Part shown: in pieces, positions 1-7,623 of the stretch
Position numbering within the stretch: position 1 is the first letter of the stretch
Layout of the letters: every line of letters starts with the position of its first letter
Assembly: GCA_043819345.1 (NCBI GenBank)
Contig: JBDREX010000007.1
Location: forward strand, 1-64,000
Length of the DNA stretch: 64,000 bases
Origin: CAYRDK01 sp043819345
Lineage (GTDB): Bacteria > Omnitrophota > Gorgyraeia > Velamenicoccales > Velamenicoccaceae
Reading direction: 5' to 3'
Notes under the pieces: generated by a model
Told to the model about the DNA's origin: nothing
What the model saw: the letters and a program-made list of their open reading frames with translations, nothing else
Databases searched by the model: none
Made by a program: the position numbers and the translations under genes

Positions 1-137
1 AAGAAGAGCCCTTGAAGAAAGAAGAGCCCTTGAAGAAAGAAGAGCCCTTGAAGAAAGAAGAGCCCTTGAAGAAAGAAGAGCCCTTGAAGAAAGAAGAGCC
101 CTTGAAGAAAGAAGAGCCCTTGAAGAAAGAAGAGCCT
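1..137 (+). repeat. 18-bp in-frame tandem repeat encoding KKEEPL
   Basis: The unit AAGAAAGAAGAGCCCTTG repeats almost without change from the window start to about 137. The last copy diverges at its end, where Thr replaces Leu. Because 18 is a multiple of three, copy-number change keeps the reading frame. The copies are essentially identical at the nucleotide level, which suggests recent expansion. The array continues beyond the left edge. Confidence 0.95.
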
Positions 138-443
138 ACAAAAAATGAAAAAGAAGGGCAGCATATGCCCGGATTTTCCAATCAGCCCGAAGTGAAAGTA
201 GATCTTAAAAATGACGTTCCAAAGGATACTGATTTTTTAAGTGCTCAGCCGCCTAAGAGAGCTCAGGATGATCCGCTGGGGGATATGCCTTTTAAATTTA
301 CAAATATCAATAGGCCCGCTGGTGCTGGTCAACCGGATGCTAATGTTAAAAATCCTGAAGCACCTAAGCAGGCAGATGGTTCTCAAAAGTCTCATCCAGC
401 TGATTCTGCAAAAAACGAAACGCCGGATGATAAAGCCAAGTAA
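1..443 (+). CDS. C-terminal part of a repeat-containing, charged hypothetical protein (5' end outside window)
   Basis: The frame is open from the first base of the window, so the true start lies upstream; the TTG at 12 is only a repeat codon. The visible part begins with about eight KKEEPL hexapeptides and continues into a low-complexity tail rich in Pro, Lys, Asp and Asn (PPKRAQDDPLGDMPFKF, then KNPEAPKQADGSQKSHPAD). No membrane segment or catalytic motif is visible. The tail looks disordered, as in linker or scaffold regions of secreted or cell-envelope proteins. The family is not recognised and no function is proposed. The stop is at 441-443, about 90 bases before the helicase gene. Confidence 0.6.
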   Translation, partial: EEPLKKEEPLKKEEPLKKEEPLKKEEPLKKEEPLKKEEPLKKEEPTKNEKEGQHMPGFSNQPEVKVDLKNDVPKDTDFLSAQPPKRAQDDPLGDMPFKFTNINRPAGAGQPDANVKNPEAPKQADGSQKSHPADSAKNETPDDKAK

Positions 444-534
444 TCATCCTCGAAATTTCTGTTTTTTTCTGCTGTTGATAAGATCAAAAACGCAGTGCCT
501 TTTCCGTTGAGATTTAATATTGGAGTAGATTATT

Positions 535-2577
535 ATGAGTGTTAAGCTGGATGATCTAAAAAAAATGCTTAATCCGTCCCAATTGGATGCTGTGACGACG
601 ATTCATGGACCTGTTTTGGTTGTTGCGGGCGCGGGAACCGGTAAAACACGGGTTATTGAATATCGCTGCCTATATATGATTGATCAGGGAATTCCCCCTG
701 AGCAGATTCTGCTTTTGACTTTTACGAGAAAGTCTGCCCGTGAAATGTTGTCTCGTGCTTCTTTACGAGATCCTGAGTGTCGTCGAATTGAAGGCGGAAC
801 ATTTCATTCTTTTGCTTATCGGATTATTAAAAGGTACAAGAAGGCTCTTGGCCTGGGTGAGAATATTTCTTTTATTGATGCCTCAGATGCTTCGGATGCG
901 TTATTTTTATTAGCTGCTAAGCTTGGCTGTCTGGAAGATAAAACGCGATTTCCAAAAAAGGATACCTTAAGAAGCATTTTAAGCATGAGTTTGAACCGTA
1001 ACCAATCGATAGCGGATATTTTATCTGGCGATTATCCTCATTTTTCTCACTTGGCATCGCAAATTGAGGATTTGCGCACAGAATATACTCAATATAAAAT
1101 TAGCCGCAATCTTATCGATTATGATGATATGTTGATTTATTTGAAGCTCTTACTAGAAGATGAACAGATCAACCAGAAGGTGACATCACAGTTTAAGTAT
1201 GTTATGGTCGATGAGTTTCAGGATACCAACAAGATTCAGGCGGATATCATTTTTTCTTTAGCCAGGAATCACCAGAATTGCATGGCTGTTGGAGACGATA
1301 CCCAAAGTATTTATAGTTTTAGAGGGGCATATTATAAGAATATGTTTGATTTTCCAGCCATGTTTTCGGATACAAAAATTATTACTTTAGAATATAATTA
1401 TCGTTCTACACAACCTATTTTGGATGTTGCTAATGCGGTTATTGCGGGTGAGAAACGAAAATATTCAAAAGTTCTTTTTACGATGTCTGCTGGAAAGGAA
1501 AAACCAACTCTTTCTTTTTTTAAAGATGCTTATATGGAAGCCCAGTGGATTGCCGAAAAAATTTTTTCTTTGCGTCGAGAAGGCACTTCGTTAAAGACTA
1601 TGGGGGTTTTATATCGTTCTAATTTTTTGTCATTGCCTGCTCAGCTTGCTTTGTCAAAACTGAATATCCCTTTCATGGTTTATGGGGGTATGAAATTTAT
1701 TGAAACAGCGCACATAAAAGATACGCTGGCTTTCTTAAAGGTGCATCATAATTTCAGAGATGAATTATCTTTAGCACGCGTGCTTATGTTATTGGATGGG
1801 ATCGGGCCCCGAACTGTACAGAAAGTTAAAGATATCATTGTTTCTGCTAAGTGTGAAGATATGGATCGCCAACTAAAAAGTGTGATAAAAAATCCTAGCC
1901 AGAGAAAAGAGTTGGTGCGCGTTGTTGAACTGTTGAATTGTTTAAAAGATATTGGAGGAGTGCGTGAAAAAATTAAAAAGGTCATTGATTTTTATATACC
2001 TTTTTTAAAGAAGAAGTTTGATGATCATCCCGCGCGGCAAGATGATCTGAAGGCTTTTATGGAGATCTCTTGTTCCTATACGTCATTAGAGCAATTTTTG
2101 GTTGATTTTGTGACGATTGAACCACCGGAACGCAGCATGGTCAGCATGGAGGCAAACAAGGATGATGAAGGGCATGTAACATTATCAACTGTTCATTCTG
2201 CTAAAGGCTTGGAATGGGATTCAGTTTTTGTTATGGCTTTGATGGACGGCAGTTTCCCTGTTTCTTACGCGCTTAACGACGAGGAATCTATTGAAGAAGA
2301 GAAGCGGCTCTTATATGTTGCTGTTACGCGCGCCAAAAAAAACCTTTTCCTATCTATGCACAATGAAGGGCGCAATGGTGGCATCAGTACGTTTAACCGT
2401 CTTTCGCGTTTTGTCAATGAAGCGAAAGTGTTGGAAAAATTAGAGACGGATTATTCTTGGTTTGAAGAAGAAGAGCTGGACCTGGATGATTTGGCTGATT
2501 TTGGGATGAGAAAAAAAGACTTAAATCATAAAATGAAGGACTACTTTAATACTTATCATGGCGAAAGTTATATTTGA
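535..2577 (+). CDS. UvrD/PcrA-type superfamily 1A ATP-dependent DNA helicase
   Basis: A 3'-5' DNA helicase of the UvrD/Rep/PcrA family, acting in repair or replication-fork processing. The Q-motif region LNPSQLDAV is at residues 12-20 and Walker A AGAGTGKT at 31-38. DEFQDTN (motif II) is followed by GDDTQSIYSFRGA (motif III), then EYNYRS (motif IV), TVHSAKGLEWD (motif V) and VAVTRAKK (motif VI). The length of 680 residues is normal. GGAG at 524-527 supports the ATG at 535. The 3' end overlaps the next gene, an exonuclease, by 20 bases, suggesting coupled translation and joint action on DNA. The exact subfamily (PcrA, UvrD or Rep) cannot be settled by eye. Confidence 0.93.
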   Translation: MSVKLDDLKKMLNPSQLDAVTTIHGPVLVVAGAGTGKTRVIEYRCLYMIDQGIPPEQILLLTFTRKSAREMLSRASLRDPECRRIEGGTFHSFAYRIIKRYKKALGLGENISFIDASDASDALFLLAAKLGCLEDKTRFPKKDTLRSILSMSLNRNQSIADILSGDYPHFSHLASQIEDLRTEYTQYKISRNLIDYDDMLIYLKLLLEDEQINQKVTSQFKYVMVDEFQDTNKIQADIIFSLARNHQNCMAVGDDTQSIYSFRGAYYKNMFDFPAMFSDTKIITLEYNYRSTQPILDVANAVIAGEKRKYSKVLFTMSAGKEKPTLSFFKDAYMEAQWIAEKIFSLRREGTSLKTMGVLYRSNFLSLPAQLALSKLNIPFMVYGGMKFIETAHIKDTLAFLKVHHNFRDELSLARVLMLLDGIGPRTVQKVKDIIVSAKCEDMDRQLKSVIKNPSQRKELVRVVELLNCLKDIGGVREKIKKVIDFYIPFLKKKFDDHPARQDDLKAFMEISCSYTSLEQFLVDFVTIEPPERSMVSMEANKDDEGHVTLSTVHSAKGLEWDSVFVMALMDGSFPVSYALNDEESIEEEKRLLYVAVTRAKKNLFLSMHNEGRNGGISTFNRLSRFVNEAKVLEKLETDYSWFEEEELDLDDLADFGMRKKDLNHKMKDYFNTYHGESYI

Positions 2578-3232
2578 TATTGAAACGGTTGGTTTGCCTT
2601 TTGATTCTTTTGATGAAACGACTCAGGAGCATCTGCTAAAGTTTGCTAAAACGGATGAAGAAGAACAGGTCGTAAGAGATTCTATGAGCTTTTATCCTGT
2701 GACAGCTCGTATTGTAACGATCGCAATGCTTGAGCTAGAGACAGAAAAGGCTTTTGTTTATTACCTGGCACCTGGAGAGCCTCTTCAAAAAACAGTTGAA
2801 GCTGGTGCTGAGTATTTTTCAGTTAATCAGGAAAAACAGCTTTTAGAATTATTTTGGGCCAGGATAGCTAAATATGATCAGTTTGTTACGTTTAATGGCC
2901 GCTCTTTTGATTGTCCTTTTATTATGATACGTTCCGCGATTAATCAGCTTAAGGCTTCTAAAAATCTCATGCCTGACCGCTATCGTTCTACGGCGCACAT
3001 TGATTTAATGGAAAAGCTGACATTTCTAGGGGCATCGCGTAAAAAGTTCAGCCTCCATGTGTGGTGCAGCGCTTTTGGTATTAAGAGCCCTAAAGAGGAT
3101 GGAGTAGCGGGTGGTGATGTGAAGGGGCTTTTTGAAAACAAGAGATATGCGGATATTGCCAGGTATTGTCTTCGGGATGTTGTTGCCACGCGCCAGCTAT
3201 ACCGTTATTGGCAGGAGTATATTGATTTTTAG
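2558..3232 (+). CDS. PolB-like 3'-5' exonuclease (ribonuclease H-like fold)
   Basis: A predicted 3'-5' exonuclease resembling the DnaQ/PolB exonuclease family (DNA_pol_B_exo2 type). The DEDD-style motifs are visible: FDIET with D7 and E9 (Exo I), VTFNGRSFDCPFI (Exo II with its Asp), and near the C-terminus YCLRDVVATRQLY (Exo III, Asp). It has 224 residues and stands alone with no polymerase domain. The ATG at 2558 lies inside the end of the helicase gene. Stand-alone proteins of this type usually process single-stranded or mismatched ends; pairing with a helicase here is inference from the overlap. Confidence 0.85.
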   Translation: MAKVIFDIETVGLPFDSFDETTQEHLLKFAKTDEEEQVVRDSMSFYPVTARIVTIAMLELETEKAFVYYLAPGEPLQKTVEAGAEYFSVNQEKQLLELFWARIAKYDQFVTFNGRSFDCPFIMIRSAINQLKASKNLMPDRYRSTAHIDLMEKLTFLGASRKKFSLHVWCSAFGIKSPKEDGVAGGDVKGLFENKRYADIARYCLRDVVATRQLYRYWQEYIDF

Positions 3233-3514
3233 ACGATATCAAGGAAAAAGGAATTCTGCTGGATTATTCTCATTTCTTGGCTGGAATCTCAACTATTTCT
3301 TCGGCATGTTTTAAATTCATGCTATATTTTTTCCTGTAAAATTCTGCCACCTAACATAATTCTTTCATTTTTATCCACGAAATCCCCTTTATTATATTTT
3401 GATCATAGATGGACAAAGTTTTGTGTTTTCCATGGATTTGCCCCCCATATTGGCTAAAGGAAGTCTCTTTTTCCCTCTTGTTTAATGCTCGTATTTCCTG
3501 TATTATAAAACATT
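3233..3514. other. Intergenic stretch of about 280 bases
   Basis: No convincing gene is present. The region is AT-rich, shows no clear terminator hairpin for the exonuclease gene, and ends with the -35/-10 pair annotated at 3478-3506. Short open frames running in from the exonuclease gene have no family-like content. Confidence 0.6.
3478..3506 (+). promoter_or_regulatory. Sigma-70 promoter immediately in front of the cupin-like gene
   Basis: TTGTTT at 3478-3483 is separated by 17 bases from TATTAT at 3501-3506. Only eight bases (AAAACATT) lie between the -10 box and the ATG at 3515, so transcription would begin at or within a base or two of the start codon. There is no Shine-Dalgarno sequence. 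The same arrangement occurs at 27857-27885. Confidence 0.6.
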
Positions 3515-3964
3515 ATGTATGATAAAAAATGCAAGTATCAAAGGATAACCACAGAGAATTTCAGGCTTTTTGGCCATATTATTGAGTATCCTGACAGAAA
3601 TAAAGCTTCAAAAACAAAGAATTTATTTAAGATTATTGTCAGGCAGCCAAAACTAGGATGGCGTATCGCGTATTTGGTGGTTCGGGATAAACAAATTACC
3701 AAACTTGAGCAGCATCCTGAAAGTCTTGAGAGTTTTGAGCCCGTTAAAGGGAAAGGTCTGCTTTTTGTTTCAACGCGTAAGAGAGAAGCGGCCGTTCAGT
3801 GCTTTCTCTTAGACAAGCCTGTTATTTTGAAACGGGGTATCTGGCACGGTGTTGTTGCATTATCGCCTGAGTTTGATATAAAAATTACGGAGAATTCAAG
3901 AGTAAAGTGTGTCTATTGGAAAATAAAAGGGGTTGCCAAGTCACAGGTAAAAACTAAATCTTAA
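3515..3964 (+). CDS. Cupin-like protein resembling ureidoglycolate lyase
   Basis: A 149-residue cytoplasmic protein. The C-terminal half, with CFLLDKPVILKRGIWHGVV followed by a hydrophobic strand and DIKITENSRV, resembles the beta-barrel core of AllA-type ureidoglycolate lyases, where a GxWH motif carries a metal- or substrate-binding His. No purine-degradation genes are nearby, so allantoin metabolism is not supported and the substrate is unknown. The start ATG has no ribosome binding site and abuts a promoter, suggesting a leaderless message. It is followed after 15 bases by a YkgJ-type gene. Confidence 0.5.
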   Translation: MYDKKCKYQRITTENFRLFGHIIEYPDRNKASKTKNLFKIIVRQPKLGWRIAYLVVRDKQITKLEQHPESLESFEPVKGKGLLFVSTRKREAAVQCFLLDKPVILKRGIWHGVVALSPEFDIKITENSRVKCVYWKIKGVAKSQVKTKS

Positions 3965-3979
3965 GATTAAAAGTGAAAA

Positions 3980-4273
3980 ATGATAATGGATGAAGAGGCG
4001 TATGAAATTTATTTAAAGAAGGCACAAGAGGAAAGCGAAGCCCTTTGTAAGCGATGCGGTGCTTGTTGTGGCGTTGCCGAAAATGATCCTTGCATTCATT
4101 TAGAGAAAAAAACAGACGGGACATATTTTTGCTCTATTTATGAGAATAGATTTGGAGTTCATAAGACTATTAACGGGAATGAGTTCAAGTGTGTGCCTTT
4201 TAGAAAAATTTTTTCCGGTTTTTGGAGCGGTGTGACAGGCTGTGGGTATAAGCGTCAGAGAGGAAAGATTTAA
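3980..4273 (+). CDS. YkgJ-type cysteine-cluster protein
   Basis: A 97-residue protein with the CxxCxxCC signature at residues 23-30 (CKRCGACC). Cys follows in NDPCIHL, in YFCSIY and in EFKCVPF, giving the conserved pattern of the putative zinc- or iron-chelating domain found in YkgJ/FliB-like proteins. Family members bind a metal or Fe-S cluster; the physiological role is generally unknown. It sits three bases before yjbQ in what looks like one transcription unit. The ribosome binding site is weak. The alternative ATG two codons downstream would not change the domain. Confidence 0.75.
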   Translation: MIMDEEAYEIYLKKAQEESEALCKRCGACCGVAENDPCIHLEKKTDGTYFCSIYENRFGVHKTINGNEFKCVPFRKIFSGFWSGVTGCGYKRQRGKI

Positions 4274-4276
4274 CCC

Positions 4277-4690
4277 ATGAAAACCTATACAGAATATTTG
4301 TGGTTTCAGACAAAAAACAAGAGAGATTACATTAACATAACTTCACAGGTGGAAGAGCTTCTTGGTAAGAGCCAGATTCAGGAAGGTATGATTTTAGTTT
4401 CTGCGATGCATATTACGGCAGGGGTTTATGTCAATGATGATGAATCCGGTATTATTCATGATATTGACCAGTGGCTTGAGGTGTTAGCACCTTTTAAAGC
4501 GGACTATCAGCATCACAGGACAGGAGAAACGAATGGTGACGCGCATTTGAAAAGCCTGCTTATCCATCATGAAGTTATTGTTCCTGTGACGAAGGGCAAG
4601 CTTGATTTTGGGCCATGGCAGCAGATTTACTATGCTGAATTTGATGGCAAGAGAAAGAAAAGAGTCATTGTAAAAATTATGGGGGTATAA
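4277..4690 (+). CDS. yjbQ: YjbQ family protein (UPF0047, thiamine-phosphate-synthase-like)
   Basis: A 137-residue single-domain protein of the YjbQ/UPF0047 family. Visible family features are SAMHITAGVYVNDDESGIIHD, the YQHHRTGETNGDAHLKS block with conserved His, Glu, Asn and Asp residues, and the closing GKLDFGPWQQIYYAEFDG. Some members have a weak thiamine-phosphate synthase activity, but the real role is unsettled. AGGAAAG about nine bases upstream supports the ATG. It is followed directly by nrnA, one base after its stop. Confidence 0.88.
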   Translation: MKTYTEYLWFQTKNKRDYINITSQVEELLGKSQIQEGMILVSAMHITAGVYVNDDESGIIHDIDQWLEVLAPFKADYQHHRTGETNGDAHLKSLLIHHEVIVPVTKGKLDFGPWQQIYYAEFDGKRKKRVIVKIMGV

Positions 4691-4691
4691 G

Positions 4692-5657
4692 TTGAATAAG
4701 ATAATGTACAAAAAAGTTGCCGATGAATTGAAGCGGGCGAAACATATCGCGTTATGTGTTCACAAGTTTCCTGATGGAGATGCCATTGGGTCTATGGTTG
4801 CGCTGGCGCTGGCTTTGAAAAAGATTAAAAAGAATGTTTATTTGTTTTCTCCCAGCACGGTGCCTCTTAGATATAATTTTTTGCCGTTGTTTAAGTCTAT
4901 TAAAGTATCCAATCGCGGCCAAAAACATTTTGACCTGGCTGTGGCTATTGATTGCGCGTCTGTGGTTCAATTAGGGGATATGTTTAAGAATGTTTTTAAT
5001 AGATCCTTAAAAACGATTGAAATTGACCACCATGCCTTTAGAAAAAGTTTTGCTCATATTTCATTTATTGATAAAGAGGCTGCGGCTGTTGGTGAGATTG
5101 TTTACCATCTATTACACGTGTTAAAAATTCCCATAGATAGCGATATGGCTTCTGCGATGTTGGTTTCTATGATAGTAGAGACTGGGTCTTTTCGGTTGCC
5201 GACTGTGCGGTCTGAAACTTTTTCTATTTGTGCGGATCTTATTTCGCGTGGTGTGAATTATTACAGTATCGTAGAGCGAAGCTATTGGACTAGAACGAAA
5301 GAAGAGGCCGCGCTTTTGGGATTGTGTTTTTCAAGGATAAAGTTTTATAAGCAGGGCAAGATCGCTTATACGTATGTAACTTCACGGGACATGCGCCGGC
5401 TGGGAGCCAGAGACGAGGATGTGGATCCTATCGCAGATCAGATCCGAATGCTTAAGAATGTTAAAGCTGTCCTTCTTTTTAGAGAAATGAAAGGCCGGCA
5501 ATGGCGTGTAAGTTTGCGGTCAAAAGGGCTTGTGGATATTGGGCGGGTTGCTGAAGAATTTGGCGGCGGAGGCCATCCGGATGTCGCGGGATGTTTTTTG
5601 ACTAATAATACTATTCTAAAAGACAAGTTAATAAAAAGACTTATGAGAATTGTTTAG
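4692..5657 (+). CDS. nrnA: DHH phosphoesterase, NrnA-type oligoribonuclease / pAp phosphatase
   Basis: A cytoplasmic nanoRNase that degrades short RNA oligomers and, in many members, dephosphorylates pAp. The DHH-family motifs are in order: HKFPDGDAIGS (metal ligands), AIDCAS, EIDHHAFRKSF (the DHH triad), and the C-terminal DHHA1 substrate motif GGGGHPDVAGC. The 321 residues match the family. The start is taken as TTG at 4692 because GGGGG lies six bases upstream; the in-frame ATG at 4704 would shorten the protein by four residues. It sits between yjbQ and a flavin reductase in a co-directional run. Confidence 0.9.
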   Translation: MNKIMYKKVADELKRAKHIALCVHKFPDGDAIGSMVALALALKKIKKNVYLFSPSTVPLRYNFLPLFKSIKVSNRGQKHFDLAVAIDCASVVQLGDMFKNVFNRSLKTIEIDHHAFRKSFAHISFIDKEAAAVGEIVYHLLHVLKIPIDSDMASAMLVSMIVETGSFRLPTVRSETFSICADLISRGVNYYSIVERSYWTRTKEEAALLGLCFSRIKFYKQGKIAYTYVTSRDMRRLGARDEDVDPIADQIRMLKNVKAVLLFREMKGRQWRVSLRSKGLVDIGRVAEEFGGGGHPDVAGCFLTNNTILKDKLIKRLMRIV

Positions 5658-5669
5658 GACGGAGGGGTT

Positions 5670-6377
5670 TTGGAGCCTTTAGGATTAAAAATTTCTGGTA
5701 TTGTTGAGCGTTGTTGTGATGTTAAAACATTTCGTTTGAAGCTGGAAAAAGAGCTTTTGTTTGAGGCTGGCCAATATCTGACTTTAACGTTGAATGTAGA
5801 TGGAAAAGATATGGTGAAAGCTCTCTCTATTTCCAGTTCTCCGACCGAAAAGGGGTATATTGAGTTTACGAAAAAATTGACCCACAGTGATTTTTCAAAT
5901 GCCTTGAAAAGGCTTTCTGTGGGTGATGAAGTTTCTGTCCGTCTGCCCATGGGGCAGTTTGTTATTAAAGAAGCATATCAAAAAATAGCTTTTTTAAGTG
6001 GTGGCATCGGGATAACACCTATTCGCAGCATAGTAAAGTGTGCTACGGATTTAAAAAGTTCAAAAGATTTTGTTCTGCTTTATTCCAGCCGAGATTTTGA
6101 ACATCTCATCTTTAAAGATGATTTTGATCAAATGTGTCTGTCGAATAAGAATCTGAAAGTCTTTTATACTGTGACGGGTGAGCTAAAGGGTTCATGCGGG
6201 CTTGAGATGGGCTGTATTAACGCGGATATGATTAAAGAAAAAATTAGTGATTATCACCAGAGGGTTTTTTATATTTGCGGGCCACCTGGTATGGTTGACG
6301 CGATGGAACATATTTTGCGTGAAGAGCTTGGTTTGCCTCAAGAAGCTGTTGTAAAGGAAAATTTTATCGGCTATTAG
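5670..6377 (+). CDS. FAD/NAD(P)-binding oxidoreductase of the ferredoxin reductase family
   Basis: A 235-residue flavoprotein reductase with an FAD-binding beta barrel at roughly 1-100 (GQYLTLTLNV, then KALSISSSP, a variant of the RxYS FAD motif) and a pyridine-nucleotide domain (SGGIGITPIRSI, then YICGPPGMVDAM near the C-terminus). No Cys-rich plant-type [2Fe-2S] domain follows, so it is a short Fpr/Hmp-like reductase. It starts with TTG at 5670; GGAGGGG ends two bases before it. The electron partner is not identifiable here. It is a distant candidate for the reductase missing from the CDP-sugar pathway, although it lacks the Fe-S domain usual for that role. Confidence 0.85.
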   Translation: MEPLGLKISGIVERCCDVKTFRLKLEKELLFEAGQYLTLTLNVDGKDMVKALSISSSPTEKGYIEFTKKLTHSDFSNALKRLSVGDEVSVRLPMGQFVIKEAYQKIAFLSGGIGITPIRSIVKCATDLKSSKDFVLLYSSRDFEHLIFKDDFDQMCLSNKNLKVFYTVTGELKGSCGLEMGCINADMIKEKISDYHQRVFYICGPPGMVDAMEHILREELGLPQEAVVKENFIGY

Positions 6378-6387
6378 AAAAAAACAT

Positions 6388-7617
6388 ATGTTCTCTTCGT
6401 TAAAAATTAAAGAATTCAGGTTATTTTGGTTTGCGATGTTTACGTCTTTGATCGGGACGTGGATTCAATCTATGGCTCAGAGTTGGCTTGTGTTTGAAAT
6501 GACACAATCAAGTTTTTTGCTGGGGCTGGTTGGTTTTTTGAATTATATACCGATTTCAATTTTAGTTTTGGCTGCCGGAGTTTTCGCGGACAGGCATGCA
6601 AAACGGAATCTATTAATTGTGACGCAATTAAGTTTTATGGTTTTAGCTTTTACGCTGGCGGCCCTTGTTTATTACCACAAAATATGTGTTTGGCAGATTT
6701 TAATTTTGGCTTTTTTAAATGGGGTTATTATCGCACTAGATGCGCCTGCGCGGCAGGCGATGGTCGTTGACCTTGTCGGTAAGCAGCATTTGCTTAATGC
6801 TATCGCGCTTAATTCGGCCGCGTTTAATTCTGCAAGGATTATCGGCCCCGCATTGGCCGGACTTTTGATCGCCCTTACTGGTATTGCCGAATGTTTTTTT
6901 ATTAATGCTTTAAGTTTTTTGCCGATCTTAGTTGTCTTAGTTTTAATTAAACCGCGGCAGCCTTCGTTTGTGAATTCAAAAGATACTTCTGTGTTGAGCG
7001 AGGTCAAAGAGGCCTTGCGATTAATTGGCGCAAATCAGCCTTTTTGTGGTTTGTTGATTATGGTGGGGATTGTCAGCCTTTTTGGTATCTCCTATATTGT
7101 TTTGATGCCTGTTTTTGCTCAGGATGTTTTTCATTTGGGTGCCAGAGGGTTGGCGATTTTGATGACGGCCAACGGCCTGGGCGCCTTAGCAGGGGCCTTG
7201 AGCCTTGCGCGGCTGAAGGGTTGTATTTCAAGATTTAAGGTTTTTAAAAATGCGATTTTTTTGTTTTTTATTTCCACGATGTTGTTTTCATTTTCTCGCT
7301 CAATCTTCATATCTTCGGCCTTATTGATTATAGCTGGTTTTGGAGCGACACGGGGAATGTCTATGGTCAATACGATGTTGCAGGCGTCTGTTCCGGATGC
7401 CTTCAGAGGGCGCATTATGGGAGTTTTTGTTATGATGCTGACAGGCCTCATGCCCTTTGGAAATTTAATTGCCGGATCAGTAGCTCATTATTTGAGTGCT
7501 CAGACAGTTGTATTAGGGGGCGCTTTGGTTAGTCTTGTATTGTGTATGATTGTAATAAAAAAGTATTTTTGTCAAACACAGGACACTGTTCTTGTCTTTA
7601 GTCCTGTTGTAGGATAG
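6388..7617 (+). CDS. Major facilitator superfamily transporter (DHA3/EntS-like exporter)
   Basis: A 409-residue polytopic inner-membrane protein with about twelve hydrophobic segments. The MFS loop 2-3 signature appears as GVFADRHAKRN, and the loop between segments 8 and 9 is short. FRLFWFAMFTSLIGTWIQSMAQSW at the N-terminus is typical of the MFS_3 (enterobactin exporter-like, macrolide efflux) group. The substrate cannot be told from sequence. It lies ten bases after the flavin reductase and six before polX. A clear Shine-Dalgarno is lacking. Confidence 0.88.
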   Translation: MFSSLKIKEFRLFWFAMFTSLIGTWIQSMAQSWLVFEMTQSSFLLGLVGFLNYIPISILVLAAGVFADRHAKRNLLIVTQLSFMVLAFTLAALVYYHKICVWQILILAFLNGVIIALDAPARQAMVVDLVGKQHLLNAIALNSAAFNSARIIGPALAGLLIALTGIAECFFINALSFLPILVVLVLIKPRQPSFVNSKDTSVLSEVKEALRLIGANQPFCGLLIMVGIVSLFGISYIVLMPVFAQDVFHLGARGLAILMTANGLGALAGALSLARLKGCISRFKVFKNAIFLFFISTMLFSFSRSIFISSALLIIAGFGATRGMSMVNTMLQASVPDAFRGRIMGVFVMMLTGLMPFGNLIAGSVAHYLSAQTVVLGGALVSLVLCMIVIKKYFCQTQDTVLVFSPVVG

Positions 7618-7623
7618 AGGCTT

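Noticed and set aside
1..137. Tandem repeat considered as a CRISPR array
   Set aside because: Units are contiguous with no spacers and are in frame within a coding sequence. No spacer-separated repeats were seen elsewhere in the window.
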